Source: Winogradskyella sp. PG-2 (GTDB lineage Bacteria > Bacteroidota > Bacteroidia > Flavobacteriales > Flavobacteriaceae). Taken from it: a stretch of DNA of 64,000 bases. Both the position numbers and the translations under genes were made by a program. Below, piece after piece: positions 37,039 to 46,028 of the stretch. Numbering within the stretch: position 1 is the first letter of the stretch; every line of letters starts with the position of its first letter. The DNA lies in the NCBI RefSeq assembly GCF_000828715.1, contig NZ_AP014583.1:680001-744000 (forward strand). Direction: 5' to 3'. A model generated the notes under the pieces. The model saw only the letters and a program-made list of their open reading frames with translations, searched no databases and was not told the DNA's origin.

Positions 37039-37605
37039 ATGAAGAAACTATTAAAATTCACACCCATTTTAATGTTTGCCATCCTTCTATCTTCTTGTAG
37101 TTCTGTAAGAGTTGCAGCAGATTATGATAGGGAAGCAAATTTTGACGATTACAAGACCTTTGCATTTTTTAAGCCTGGTATTGATAAGGCTGAAATAAAT
37201 GATATTGATAAACGTAGAATATTAAGAGCCATTGAAGCTGAGTTAATGGCTAAAGGCATGACCAAGTCAGAAAATCCAGATATGCTAGTAAGTATATTCA
37301 CCAAATCTAACCAACGTGTTGATATTTATAACAATGCTTGGGGTGCTGGTGCTTGGGGCTGGGGAGGTTTCAACCGATGGGGTTGGGGCTGGGGACCAGG
37401 TTTAGGTTGGGGAGGTGGAAACCAAGTTTCCACAAAAACCGAAGGTGTCTTATATATAGATTTAGTTGACACTAGTAAAAAAGAGTTAATCTGGCAAGGT
37501 TCAGGAACGGGTTATTTAGTCACAAAAAATGTTGAAAAAAAGGAAGCTCGTATTAAAGAATTTGTAGCAAAAACAATGGTACAGTTTCCACCTGAAAAAG
37601 GTTAA
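37039..37605 (+). CDS. DUF4136 lipoprotein
   Basis: A 188-aa lipoprotein; the ATG at 37039 is chosen because it starts the signal (MKKLLKFTPILMFAILLSSC), while an upstream ATG at 37000 lies within hutU. The DUF4136 domain has DYDREANFDDYKTFAFF and GVLYIDLVDTSKKELIWQGSG. Between them is a Gly/Trp-rich stretch (residues about 100-130, WGWGGFNRWGWGWG). Function unknown; periplasmic or outer-membrane anchored. Confidence 0.85.
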   Translation: MKKLLKFTPILMFAILLSSCSSVRVAADYDREANFDDYKTFAFFKPGIDKAEINDIDKRRILRAIEAELMAKGMTKSENPDMLVSIFTKSNQRVDIYNNAWGAGAWGWGGFNRWGWGWGPGLGWGGGNQVSTKTEGVLYIDLVDTSKKELIWQGSGTGYLVTKNVEKKEARIKEFVAKTMVQFPPEKG

Positions 37606-37626
37606 AAAAGAACTTTATATAAATTG

Positions 37627-37654
37627 AAAGTACTAGTAATCTAGTGCTTTTTTT
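37627..37654 (+). terminator. Rho-independent terminator
   Basis: AAAGTACTAG (37627-37636) / CTAGTGCTTT (37641-37650), a 10-bp stem with one G-U pair, then TTTT. Confidence 0.8.
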
Positions 37655-37692
37655 GTTTCTATTAATTGATTAGGCTATAAATCTAAATACTA

Positions 37693-37700
37693 TATCTTTG
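37693..37700 (+). promoter_or_regulatory. -7 box of the SulP gene
   Basis: TATCTTTG, 22 bp before the ATG; a TTG lies at 37666-37668 with a 24-bp spacer. Confidence 0.45.
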
Positions 37701-37722
37701 CCGACTTGTAAAGAAATATATT

Positions 37723-39399
37723 ATGATACTAGGCCAAACCACAAGAAAAAACTTTACTCAAAACCCTAAGAATGATATTCTTTCAGGATTAACAGTCGCT
37801 TTAGCATTAGTACCTGAAGCTGTAGCATTTGCATTTGTTGCAGGTGTTGACCCACTTGTTGGACTCTACGGAGCTTTTATGATGGGAATTGTAACAGCGT
37901 TATTTGGTGGACGACCTGGAATGATCTCGGGAGCAACTGGAGCCATGGCCGTAGTCATGGTACATTTGATTCAGAAAGGAAATGAAGTTGGCTTAGCTTT
38001 AGACACACCAATTGAAAACCTTGGGTTGCAATGGCTATTTATTACATTACTATTAGTTGGTGGAATCCAAATATTAGCAGGAGTTTTTAAACTTGGTAAA
38101 TTTGTACGTTTGATTCCGCATCCTGTAATGATGGGATTCGTTAATGGTTTAGCTATTGTTATTTTTCTTTCGCAATTGGGCTTATTTCCTAATGCAGTGC
38201 CTAAAGAAATTTCTATTTGGTCAAATACATCAGATTGGTTTTCTACATTATTTACTAATGCAGCATTCTGGAAAATGATGGGCTTTATTTGCCTAACAAT
38301 GGGTATAATGTACGGGCTTCCTAAACTCACAAAAAAGATTCCTGCAGCGCTTATCGCTATAATAGTTGTAGCATGTATTACCATTTTTGGTGGTATTGAA
38401 ATGAGTACTGTAGGTTCATTTATAGCTGATGGAGGTGGAAAAGGTTTAAAAGGTAGTTTACCAACGTTTCAAGATCAAATATTTGGGTTTTTTAGCACCT
38501 TATCTGGTCATTGGAGTTTAATCTTCTCAACTGCGTTTATACTTGCCGCGGTAGGTTTAATTGAATCTCTAATGACATTAAATCTTATTGATGAGATGAC
38601 AGAAACAAGAGGAAGTGGTAATAGAGAATGTATTGCTCAAGGTGGTGCGAATATGCTTAATGGTTTATTTGGAGGAATGGGAGGCTGTGCTATGATTGGT
38701 CAATCCATAATCAATGTAGATTCTGGTGGGCGTGGGCGTTTGTCTGGAGCAGTTGCCGCAATTGCTTTACTTTGTTTTGTGTTATTTGGCGCACCTTTAA
38801 TTGAACAAATACCAATTGCTGCCTTAGTTGGCGTAATGTTTATGGTTGTCATTGGAACATTTGCTTGGTCTAGTTTTAGAATTATTAGAAAAATACCTAT
38901 TTCTGATGCGATCGTTTTAATAGCAGTTTCTGCAATCACAGTTTGGCAAGATTTGGCAGTTGCAGTAATTGCTGGAGTTATTATTTCTGCGTTAGTTTTC
39001 GCATGGAAAAACGCCACTATGATTAGAGCGAGAAAACGAATTCAGCCAGATGGCACAAAAACTTATGAAATTTGGGGCCCACTTTTCTTTGGATCTATTC
39101 AGAATTTCAATTCAAAATTTGATGCCAAAAACGATCCTGATAACGTTGAAATAGATTTTGTAGAATCTCGTGTAAGTGATCATTCTGCACTCGAAGCAAT
39201 TTTCAATTTAGTAAACAAATACGAAGCTGAAGGTAAATCCATAAAGCTAAAACACCTTAGTGAGGATTGCAAACAACTAATGTATAAAGCCAGCCCTAAA
39301 TTTAAAGAAGTAATTATTGAAGATGTGGATGATCCAAGATACCATTTAGCAGCTGATCCTGAAAAATTCACAAAACCACTTTCTGAATATAACATTTAA
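37723..39399 (+). CDS. SulP family anion transporter with STAS domain
   Basis: A 558-aa inner-membrane transporter of the SLC26/SulP family, with 12-14 helices in residues about 15-420 (VALALVPEAVAFAFVAGVDP, PGMISGATGAMAVVMVHLI, GGMGGCAMIGQSIINVDSGG) and a cytoplasmic STAS domain (about 440-540, VEIDFVESRVSDHSALEAI). Substrates of the family are sulfate, bicarbonate or dicarboxylates; which applies here is not clear. It is monocistronic, with a promoter and a terminator-like hairpin of its own. Confidence 0.92.
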   Translation: MILGQTTRKNFTQNPKNDILSGLTVALALVPEAVAFAFVAGVDPLVGLYGAFMMGIVTALFGGRPGMISGATGAMAVVMVHLIQKGNEVGLALDTPIENLGLQWLFITLLLVGGIQILAGVFKLGKFVRLIPHPVMMGFVNGLAIVIFLSQLGLFPNAVPKEISIWSNTSDWFSTLFTNAAFWKMMGFICLTMGIMYGLPKLTKKIPAALIAIIVVACITIFGGIEMSTVGSFIADGGGKGLKGSLPTFQDQIFGFFSTLSGHWSLIFSTAFILAAVGLIESLMTLNLIDEMTETRGSGNRECIAQGGANMLNGLFGGMGGCAMIGQSIINVDSGGRGRLSGAVAAIALLCFVLFGAPLIEQIPIAALVGVMFMVVIGTFAWSSFRIIRKIPISDAIVLIAVSAITVWQDLAVAVIAGVIISALVFAWKNATMIRARKRIQPDGTKTYEIWGPLFFGSIQNFNSKFDAKNDPDNVEIDFVESRVSDHSALEAIFNLVNKYEAEGKSIKLKHLSEDCKQLMYKASPKFKEVIIEDVDDPRYHLAADPEKFTKPLSEYNI

Positions 39400-39402
39400 T
39401 CG

Positions 39403-39452
39403 TAGCTATTGGCCATCCTTATAGACTAAGGATTAGCTAGTTACCTTTTTTT
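39403..39452 (+). terminator. Terminator-like hairpin after the SulP gene
   Basis: ATCCTTA (39415-39421) / TAAGGAT (39427-39433) inner stem with an outer TAGCTA pair (39403-39408 and 39434-39439) and a following CCTTTTTTT. Confidence 0.65.
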
Positions 39453-39530
39453 GTTTACGATTAAAAATATAAAATAACTGAAAATCAATTAATTAGAGTA
39501 CATTCGCATCTTAATTTAATATATTTTAAT

Positions 39531-39722
39531 ATGAGTACTGGTACAGTAAAATTTTTTAATGATTCTAAAGGTTTTGGATTCATAACAGAAGAAGGAAGCG
39601 ACAAAGATCATTTTGTACACATTTCTGGTTTAGTTGATGAAGTAAGAGAAGGTGACAAGGTAGAATTCGATTTAACAGAAGGAAAAAAGGGATTAAATGC
39701 AGTAAATGTAAAAGTTATATAA
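39531..39722 (+). CDS. Cold shock protein, CspA family
   Basis: A 63-aa single-stranded nucleic acid-binding protein with RNP1 (KGFGFI) and RNP2 (HFVHIS) motifs. The family acts as an RNA chaperone. It lacks one of the usual aromatic positions near the C-terminus but is otherwise full length. The 131 bp upstream are AT-rich with no clear TAnnTTTG box. A terminator follows at 39760. Confidence 0.95.
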   Translation: MSTGTVKFFNDSKGFGFITEEGSDKDHFVHISGLVDEVREGDKVEFDLTEGKKGLNAVNVKVI

Positions 39723-39759
39723 ATAAACATATATATATCTTACAATCTTTTTAGAATAC

Positions 39760-39786
39760 AGCCTATCTTTTTAGATAGGCTTTTTT
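39760..39786 (+). terminator. Rho-independent terminator of the cold shock gene
   Basis: AGCCTATCT / AGATAGGCT stem (39760-39768 and 39773-39781) with loop TTTT and a run of T. Confidence 0.85.
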
Positions 39787-39791
39787 AATGC

Positions 39792-40853
39792 TTACATCTG
39801 CACATTTTTTTCCTCCGGAAATTGACTCGGTATTTGACTTGGATCTTCATCTAACATTTGTCGTAAATCAATTTCAATACCTCGAGCAATTGTAGAAATT
39901 GGAACATCGTTTGGTCCTCCTTCAAAAGGATTCTCACCAGTTCTTGCTACGCGTTCCATAGTATGAAACGCCCAAGAGACTATTGCACAAAAAGGTATAG
40001 CAATCCAAATAAAATATTTACCGACTATATAAAAGTCATTCACCATAGTATCACCGATTTCTGCAAATTCTGGAATTAATCCAAATGGAATAAGTATTGT
40101 AAAAACTCTAGTTAAATAAAGTCCTAAGCTCGCATATTGTCTAGGATAAGGAAAATTTTTGATACGTTCTGATTTACCTTGGTGTGTAAAAAGAGACTCC
40201 AATACATTTTCTAACTCAAGAAAAGCAAACTCCCAAATAACACCTTTCTCCTTTAGTCGTCTTATGTGCTTAGATTGTAAATATAAAAGTGCTGTTTGTT
40301 TATTCCCTTTTGACAATACGTAAGAACGTTCTTCTTCAGACAAATACATCATTAGATTATCGTCTAAGGTCGAAACCTCCTCAGGAGTATGAATCATATT
40401 ACTCCATTCTCTATTTGTTTTTGATTGATGTTGTGTCTCCCAACTTTTCTTTTGACGCATGGCGTACCGTAAAGCAGTCATCCACGCAATATGCCTGTAA
40501 ATGAGGACCTTCTTATGATTTTTTAATTCATCATCAGAGATCGGCTCATCACAATACTCATTGGTAACCATATCTTGAATTTTCATTCCCCAAGTACGTG
40601 ATGTATTAACGATGGCTCCCCAAATCATCCGAGCCTCCCAAATACGACCGTATGCAGAGTTGTTCTGAAAACCCACTAAAAATGCTACCGCTGTACCAAT
40701 AAGTGCTACAGGTGTCCATGGTACATTTAAAAATGTGAATCCGAAAACTTTGTAGAGAATTGTTATAATTCCAGCATAAAGAAGATATATAAGTGTCTCA
40801 CCTCTTGTCCAAAGCACCATGTCTAGGACTGAGTATCGTTTTTTAGTTAGCAT
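39792..40853 (-). CDS. Bestrophin-like anion channel
   Basis: A 353-aa protein of the bestrophin/RFP-TM family, pentameric anion channels in eukaryotes. The N-terminal RGETLIYLLYAGIITILY helix, VGFQNNSAYGRIWEARMIWG, and the later helix pair (RVFTILIPFGLIPEF, YFIWIAIPFCAIVSWAF) match bacterial members. The C-terminal tail (about 300-353, GGPNDVPISTIARGIEIDLRQML) is the usual acidic part. It follows the BCKDH operon by 54 bp on the same strand, and could be co-transcribed. Confidence 0.85.
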   Translation of the reverse strand: MLTKKRYSVLDMVLWTRGETLIYLLYAGIITILYKVFGFTFLNVPWTPVALIGTAVAFLVGFQNNSAYGRIWEARMIWGAIVNTSRTWGMKIQDMVTNEYCDEPISDDELKNHKKVLIYRHIAWMTALRYAMRQKKSWETQHQSKTNREWSNMIHTPEEVSTLDDNLMMYLSEEERSYVLSKGNKQTALLYLQSKHIRRLKEKGVIWEFAFLELENVLESLFTHQGKSERIKNFPYPRQYASLGLYLTRVFTILIPFGLIPEFAEIGDTMVNDFYIVGKYFIWIAIPFCAIVSWAFHTMERVARTGENPFEGGPNDVPISTIARGIEIDLRQMLDEDPSQIPSQFPEEKNVQM

Positions 40854-40907
40854 TTAGTTGATTTTAAATATTCTTAAATATACAGAAAATGTCTAATAAA
40901 AGAACGT

Positions 40908-42956
40908 CTAGTAATTGAGTAAAGCTTCTATTTTATCCTTTACCTTTTCAGTAGATGGTATCATTGTTTGCTCTAAAGTCGAATTTAAAGGAATAGCTGG
41001 CATATTTTCACTACCAATGGTCATTACTGGCGCGTCTAAATATTTAAAGCATTCTTCTTGAATTTTTCCAGCTAAAGCTCTAGCAAAACTATTGTTAGAA
41101 GGTTCTTCTGTAACCACTAAACATTTGCTTGTTTTCTTGACCGATTTCATAACGGTGTCTTCATCTAAAGGAAATAAAGTTCTCAAATCAATAACTTCAA
41201 TTTGGTCTTGCATGCTCATTTCTTCTGAAGCATTCATTGCCCAATGCACTCCCATACCATAAGTTACAATGGTAAGTGTTTCTAAATTTTCTTGTTTCCA
41301 GATTTCTTGTAAAACCCAAGCCTTTCCAAATGGCAAGACATAGTCTTCACTTGGTTCAACAGAAGTTGCTCCTTGAGTTCCTGGCACTTTAGACCAGTAC
41401 AAACCTTTATGTTCTAAAATCACCACGGGATTGGGATCGTGATACCCAGCTTTCATCAAACCTTTTAAATCTGCTCCGTTACTTGGATAGGCAATTTTAA
41501 TACCTCGAATATTAGTAACCACACTTTCAACTGAAGATGAATGGTAAGGTCCACCACTCCCATAAGCACCAATTGGTACTCTTAAAATCATACTCACTGG
41601 CCATTTTCCGTTAGAGAGATAACAACTTCTACTAACCTCTGTAAATAATTGATTTAAGCCTGGCCAAATATAATCGGCGAACTGAACTTCAACTATTGGT
41701 TTCAATCCAACCGCTGACATACCAACAGTAGAACCAACGATAAACGCTTCTTGTATTGGTGTATTAAAAACGCGATCGTCACCAAATTTTTGTGCTAATG
41801 TAGCCGCTTCTCTAAATACTCCACCTAAGCGTCCTCCAACATCTTGTCCATACAACAAACATTCTTTATGCTCTTTCATCAGTTCTTCAACTGCGAATAA
41901 AGCACAATCAACCATCACTACCTTATCAGCACCTTCAGGTTCTCGAGTTCCTTTTTCTTCTGTTATTGGTGTTGGTGCAAAATCATTTGTGTATAAATCT
42001 TCTGGTTTTGGGTCTTCAGCTTTTAAGGCTTTTTCAAAATCTGATTGTACTTTCGTTTTCGCGGAATTTTCTATTGCATCCACCTCGGTTGAAGAAAAAC
42101 CAGCATCTAATAATTGTTGTTTAATTACAGGATAAGGATCTCGAGAACGTGCTTCTTCCAAATCATCTCTGTACCATTCCATTCGTACTCCAGACGTATG
42201 ATGGTTTAATAAAGGAACCTTTGCATGTACTAAAAACGGTCGGCGCTCTTTTCGTATAGTATTAATTACTTTTTCTAAAGCTTCATAGCTTTCTGTAAAG
42301 TTTGCCCCATCAATAGAAATAGCTTCCAATCCATGAAACCCTGCTGCATATTCAGCTGCATTCTGAGCTCTAGTCTCAGCTTCATTGGCAGATATATCCC
42401 AACCATTATCCTGTACCAAATATAGAATTGGCATTTGCTTTAATGCTGCCATCTGAAAAGCTTCAGCAATCTCTCCTTCCGTTACAGAAGCATCACCAAG
42501 TGAACAAACTGAAATCGGATTTTCAATTGAATTATCATTTAAACCTTGTAATTCTTTGTATTGCATTCCCATAGCGACACCAGTTGCTGGAATTGCCTGC
42601 ATACCAGTTGCAGAAGATTGATGAGGGATTTTAGGCTTATCATCATCCTTTAAACTAGGATGTGAGTAATACGATCTTCCAGCAGAAAAGGGATCGTCTT
42701 TCTTTGCTAACAATTGCAACATTAAATCATAAGGCTCTAAGCCAAATGATAATAACATGGCATCATCTCTATAATATGGAAATGCAAAATCTTGTGGCAG
42801 TAATTGTAGTCCTAATGCAATTTGAATAGCTTCATGACCACGAGAGGTTGCATGAACGTACTTGGAAACCTGTTTAAAATTAGCTTCGTATAATTCGGTC
42901 ATTGCTTTGGCTGTGCAAAGCTTTGAATATGCCTTTTCGAGTATTGCTTTTTTCAT
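40908..42956 (-). CDS. Branched-chain 2-oxo acid dehydrogenase E1, fused alpha and beta subunits
   Basis: A 682-aa fusion. Residues about 1-330 are E1 alpha with the thiamine diphosphate motif region CSLGDASVTEGEIAEAFQMA; residues about 345-682 are E1 beta (LLYGQDVGGRLGGVFREA, QEAFIVGSTVGMSAVGLKP). It decarboxylates branched-chain 2-oxo acids and transfers the acyl group to E2. The alpha-beta fusion is usual in Bacteroidota. Its ATG directly follows the ilvE stop, so it is translated with it. No E3 gene is in the operon. Confidence 0.92.
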   Translation of the reverse strand: MKKAILEKAYSKLCTAKAMTELYEANFKQVSKYVHATSRGHEAIQIALGLQLLPQDFAFPYYRDDAMLLSFGLEPYDLMLQLLAKKDDPFSAGRSYYSHPSLKDDDKPKIPHQSSATGMQAIPATGVAMGMQYKELQGLNDNSIENPISVCSLGDASVTEGEIAEAFQMAALKQMPILYLVQDNGWDISANEAETRAQNAAEYAAGFHGLEAISIDGANFTESYEALEKVINTIRKERRPFLVHAKVPLLNHHTSGVRMEWYRDDLEEARSRDPYPVIKQQLLDAGFSSTEVDAIENSAKTKVQSDFEKALKAEDPKPEDLYTNDFAPTPITEEKGTREPEGADKVVMVDCALFAVEELMKEHKECLLYGQDVGGRLGGVFREAATLAQKFGDDRVFNTPIQEAFIVGSTVGMSAVGLKPIVEVQFADYIWPGLNQLFTEVSRSCYLSNGKWPVSMILRVPIGAYGSGGPYHSSSVESVVTNIRGIKIAYPSNGADLKGLMKAGYHDPNPVVILEHKGLYWSKVPGTQGATSVEPSEDYVLPFGKAWVLQEIWKQENLETLTIVTYGMGVHWAMNASEEMSMQDQIEVIDLRTLFPLDEDTVMKSVKKTSKCLVVTEEPSNNSFARALAGKIQEECFKYLDAPVMTIGSENMPAIPLNSTLEQTMIPSTEKVKDKIEALLNY

Positions 42957-44024
42957 TTATGCCAATTCCGTTTCCACTTTAGTCATCCATCCAAATTTAT
43001 CTTCAAGCTGACCTGTTTTAATAGCATTTAAAGAATCATTTACTTCTAAACCTACAGGACTTTGGTCAGATACATGAATGGTTTCACCTTCTATACCTAT
43101 TTCTTGAATATAAGCAATACCCACAGCCGTTCCTGTTCCAAAGGCCTCTTCCAAAGTTCCATTACTTGATGCTTCTTTTATTTCATCAATCGTAATTTTG
43201 CGCTCAGTCACGTTATAATTCATAGCCTTAAGCATTTCTATGACACTAACTCGCGTTATACCATGCAAAACTGATCCATCCAATTCTGGGGTAATAAACT
43301 CTCCTTTAATTTTGAAGAAGATATTCATCGTACCCACTTCTTGAATATATTTGTGTTCAGCAGCATCTAACCATAATACTTGGTCGTAACCTTTTGATTT
43401 TGCTTGTTCTGTAGGTCGAATTGCAGCTGCGTAGTTTCCAGCAGCCTTTGCCTCACCAGTGCCTCCATGTGCAGCTCTTATATATTGTTTTTCTGCCCAT
43501 AACTTTATTCGCTTACTAAAAAATGGTCCAGCTGGTGAAGCCATAATAATAAACTTATAATATGTAGCTGCTCTCATACCAATAAATGGCTCATCTGCAT
43601 ACATAAATGGTCTCAAATATAATGCGCTTCCATCCTTAGGAGGAATCCAATTATGTTCTAAACCGACTAATTCTTTGAGTCCATCAACGAATAAATCTTC
43701 TGGAACATTTGGCATTCCCATACGATCAGCACTCAAATTCATACGCTTAGCATTATCCTCTGGTCTAAACAGCATTGGTTCACCTTTAGTATCCTTATAA
43801 GCCTTCATGCCTTCGAATATAGCTTGACCATAATGTAGTGCCATTGCGGCTGGATGCGTTGGAATCATTCCCATAGGAACAATTCTTGGATTTACCCATT
43901 CTCCATTTTCAAAATCACAAATAAACATGTGATCTGTAAATGTGGTTCCTAGTGGTATATTGTTGAAATCTAAAGCGTCTACTTTAGAGTTTTCTACTTT
44001 AGTTATTGAAATATTATAACTCAT
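42957..44024 (-). CDS. ilvE: Branched-chain amino acid aminotransferase
   Basis: A 355-aa PLP enzyme of fold-type IV, making 2-oxo acids from Leu, Ile and Val. Signatures: HYGQAIFEGMKAYKD, LSADRMGMPNVPEDL, GTGEAKAAGNYAA with the PLP-lysine, EVGTMNIFFKI and SVIEMLKAMNY. The position between E2 and E1 of the BCKDH operon points to catabolic use, feeding the dehydrogenase. A dispersed-repeat copy lies in the 47-bp gap to E2. Confidence 0.95.
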   Translation of the reverse strand: MSYNISITKVENSKVDALDFNNIPLGTTFTDHMFICDFENGEWVNPRIVPMGMIPTHPAAMALHYGQAIFEGMKAYKDTKGEPMLFRPEDNAKRMNLSADRMGMPNVPEDLFVDGLKELVGLEHNWIPPKDGSALYLRPFMYADEPFIGMRAATYYKFIIMASPAGPFFSKRIKLWAEKQYIRAAHGGTGEAKAAGNYAAAIRPTEQAKSKGYDQVLWLDAAEHKYIQEVGTMNIFFKIKGEFITPELDGSVLHGITRVSVIEMLKAMNYNVTERKITIDEIKEASSNGTLEEAFGTGTAVGIAYIQEIGIEGETIHVSDQSPVGLEVNDSLNAIKTGQLEDKFGWMTKVETELA

Positions 44025-44038
44025 ATTATTAGGTTTAT

Positions 44039-44068
44039 GAGATTCTGAAACGCGTTCAGAATGACAAG
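44039..44068. repeat. Dispersed repeat (copy 2)
   Basis: ATTCTGAA (44042-44049) and TTCAGAAT (44055-44062) are an 8-bp inverted repeat with 5-nt spacer, followed by GACAAG. The form GAGATTCTGAA-CG-TTCAGAATGACA is typical of a repeat family spread through Flavobacteriaceae genomes. Confidence 0.5.
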
Positions 44069-44071
44069 TCT

Positions 44072-45382
44072 TTATATTTTTCTGTTGGTATCAAATTGTT
44101 CAAAATAGTCAGCAACTCTTCGCACAAAACTTCCTCCTAAAAAGCCATCAACGACACGATGATCAAAAGAAAGCGATAAGTACATCATACTTCTAATAGC
44201 GATTTCATCTCCGTTTTCAGTTTCGATAACTTCTGGTCGTTTCTTTATTATTCCTAATGCAAGAATAGCAACCTCTGGTTGATTAATAATTGGAGTTCCC
44301 ATAACACTTCCAAAGGTTCCTACATTAGAAATAGTAAACGTGCTTCCTTTTATGTCATCACCAGACAACTTATTTTCTCTTGCTTTTTGAGCAAGCTCAT
44401 TAACATTGGTAGCTAAAGCTTTTAAATCTTTAGCATCTGCATTTTTAACGACAGGTACAATTAAGTTTCCACTTGGTAATGCTGTGGCCATACCAATATT
44501 AATATCTTCTTTAACTATGATATTATTCCCATCAACTGATGCATTAATATTCGGAAAATCCTTAACAGCTTTTGCTACAGCTTCAACAAATAAAGGTGTG
44601 AATGTTAATCGCTCACCATGCTTTTCTTGAAATGCCTTTTTATTAGCGTTTCTCCAATTCACCATATTGGTTAAATCTGCTTCTACATAAGCTGTGACGT
44701 GAGGCGACGTATGTTTAGAATAGACCATATGGTCAGCGATCATCTGACGCATACGGTCCATTTCTACAATTTTCCCTTTTCCTTTTTCAAATGTCAATTG
44801 CGGTATACGATATACCGTTGGATCTTTAGTAATGGGCTGTGCAAATTTATAAGGTCGTCCCTCTTCTATATATTGAAATAAGTCACTTTTACGCAACCTT
44901 CCATCGTTTCCAGTAGCTGGAATGCGTGCTAATTCTTCAAAACTGATATGCTGCTCTTTCGCTATTGATCTAATTAAAGGCGCAAAGAAATTATTAGAAT
45001 TTGAAACTGAAAATGACGTCGAACTTGAAGGTGTTTTAACTGATTTTGGTCTTTTTTGAGTTTTCTCTTTATGTTGAGACTTCTCGACTGTGCTCGGAGT
45101 GACATCTTGGTTCTTTTGTGCATTCAAGTTCGATTTCACTTCCGAAACTTCTAGTAAGGCAATAACTTCACCAACAGGAACGACATCTTTGGCCTGAAAC
45201 ATAGTTTTAACTAAAGTCCCTGAAGCGGGAGCTGGAACTTCATTATCAACCTTATCCGTTGCGACTTCTAAAATAATATCACCTTCTTCAAAAGTATCGC
45301 CTTCACTGATCAACCAATTTATTATGGTGCCTTCAGTAATACTCTCACCCATTTTGGGCATCTTAAGCTCAAATTCTTTCAA
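44072..45382 (-). CDS. Dihydrolipoamide acyltransferase (E2) of branched-chain 2-oxo acid dehydrogenase
   Basis: A 436-aa E2. The lipoyl domain is residues 1-80 with the lipoylated K44 in ATDKVDNEVP. A linker of about 55 residues holds a sequence coming from a dispersed repeat (NQDVTPSTVEKSQH). The peripheral subunit-binding domain is about 128-168 (LIRSIAKEQHISFEELARIP) and the catalytic domain has SFDHRVVDGFLGG with His and Asp. The start is TTG at 45382: KEFELKMPKMGES is the conserved first strand, and the next ATG would cut it. LipB (12610) would supply the octanoyl group. Confidence 0.92.
   Translation of the reverse strand: MKEFELKMPKMGESITEGTIINWLISEGDTFEEGDIILEVATDKVDNEVPAPASGTLVKTMFQAKDVVPVGEVIALLEVSEVKSNLNAQKNQDVTPSTVEKSQHKEKTQKRPKSVKTPSSSTSFSVSNSNNFFAPLIRSIAKEQHISFEELARIPATGNDGRLRKSDLFQYIEEGRPYKFAQPITKDPTVYRIPQLTFEKGKGKIVEMDRMRQMIADHMVYSKHTSPHVTAYVEADLTNMVNWRNANKKAFQEKHGERLTFTPLFVEAVAKAVKDFPNINASVDGNNIIVKEDINIGMATALPSGNLIVPVVKNADAKDLKALATNVNELAQKARENKLSGDDIKGSTFTISNVGTFGSVMGTPIINQPEVAILALGIIKKRPEVIETENGDEIAIRSMMYLSLSFDHRVVDGFLGGSFVRRVADYFEQFDTNRKI
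45071..45107. repeat. Dispersed repeat inside the E2 coding region (copy 3)
   Basis: On the minus strand the segment GATGTCACTCCGAGCACAGT followed by CGAGAAGTCTCAACAT has the same core (CAGTCGAGAAG) as copy 1 at 16029-16040. It is translated as part of the flexible E2 linker without breaking the frame. Confidence 0.55.
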
Positions 45383-45405
45383 TCTACTTCTAATTAATTT
45401 AGAAA

Positions 45406-45433
45406 TAAAGATAAGTTATATAGATTTTTTCAA
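45406..45433 (-). promoter_or_regulatory. Promoter of the BCKDH operon
   Basis: On the minus strand TTG (45433-45431), 17 bp, then TATCTTTA (45413-45406), one base from TAnnTTTG. It is about 24 bp before the TTG start of the E2 gene. Confidence 0.5.
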
Positions 45434-45461
45434 TCTTAATTAACTTTAAAAATACTCATAA

Positions 45462-45478
45462 TAAGAATTTAATTCTTA
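45462..45478. promoter_or_regulatory. 17-bp palindrome between lrp and the BCKDH operon
   Basis: TAAGAATT-T-AATTCTTA, perfect, in the divergent promoter region. It is a likely binding site for the Lrp/AsnC protein encoded next to it. Confidence 0.5.
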
Positions 45479-45516
45479 AAATATATGTTTATAAAGTTTT
45501 ATATTCTTTTTATTCT

Positions 45517-45524
45517 TAATTTTG
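45517..45524 (+). promoter_or_regulatory. -7 box of the Lrp-type regulator gene
   Basis: TAATTTTG, perfect TAnnTTTG, 25 bp before the ATG at 45550. Confidence 0.45.
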
Positions 45525-45549
45525 CGATGATTAAAAACATAATATCCTT

Positions 45550-46023
45550 ATGGCTCATAATCTTGACAAAATAGACACTCAAATACTTGCTATACTTCAA
45601 AAAGACAGTAATCGAACAACAAAAAGCATAGCTACAGAGCTAGGAATGACAACGTCCCCGGTTTTTGAACGTATTAAAAAACTAGAAAAAGAAGGTTATA
45701 TTAAAAAGTATGTTGCTGTTTTAGACAATAAAAAAATAGGATTAAAGCTAACCGTTTTTATAGGTATCACTTTACAAGGTCATACTCGAAGCTATTTAGA
45801 AAAGTTTGTAAAAGAAATTAATAATTTTCCTGAGATTGTAGAATGTCATCGTGTAAGTGGAAATTTTGATTACCTACTAAAATTAGTAGTTGAGGATATT
45901 GAAGCTTACGAAACATTTATCATCTCTAAATTGACACTCCTTCCTTATTTAGGAAATGTTCAGAGTCTGATTACACTATCTACTGGAAAGGAAACTAATG
46001 AAATTGATTTGAGTAGGATATAA
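45550..46023 (+). CDS. Lrp/AsnC family transcription regulator
   Basis: A 157-aa protein with an N-terminal winged helix-turn-helix (LDKIDTQILAILQKDSNRTT, IATELGMTTSPVFERIKKLE) and a C-terminal RAM ligand-binding domain (GLKLTVFIGITLQGH, CHRVSGNFDYLLKLVVEDI). Members bind amino acids and act as octamers or dimers. It is divergent from the BCKDH operon and most likely senses a branched-chain amino acid or oxo acid and controls that operon. It converges with paaY, with 5 bp between stops. Confidence 0.92.
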   Translation: MAHNLDKIDTQILAILQKDSNRTTKSIATELGMTTSPVFERIKKLEKEGYIKKYVAVLDNKKIGLKLTVFIGITLQGHTRSYLEKFVKEINNFPEIVECHRVSGNFDYLLKLVVEDIEAYETFIISKLTLLPYLGNVQSLITLSTGKETNEIDLSRI

Positions 46024-46028
46024 AATAA

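Noticed and set aside
37971..39395. Minus-strand ORFs (137, 105 and 71 aa) inside the SulP gene
   Set aside because: Shadow frames of a full-length transporter gene.
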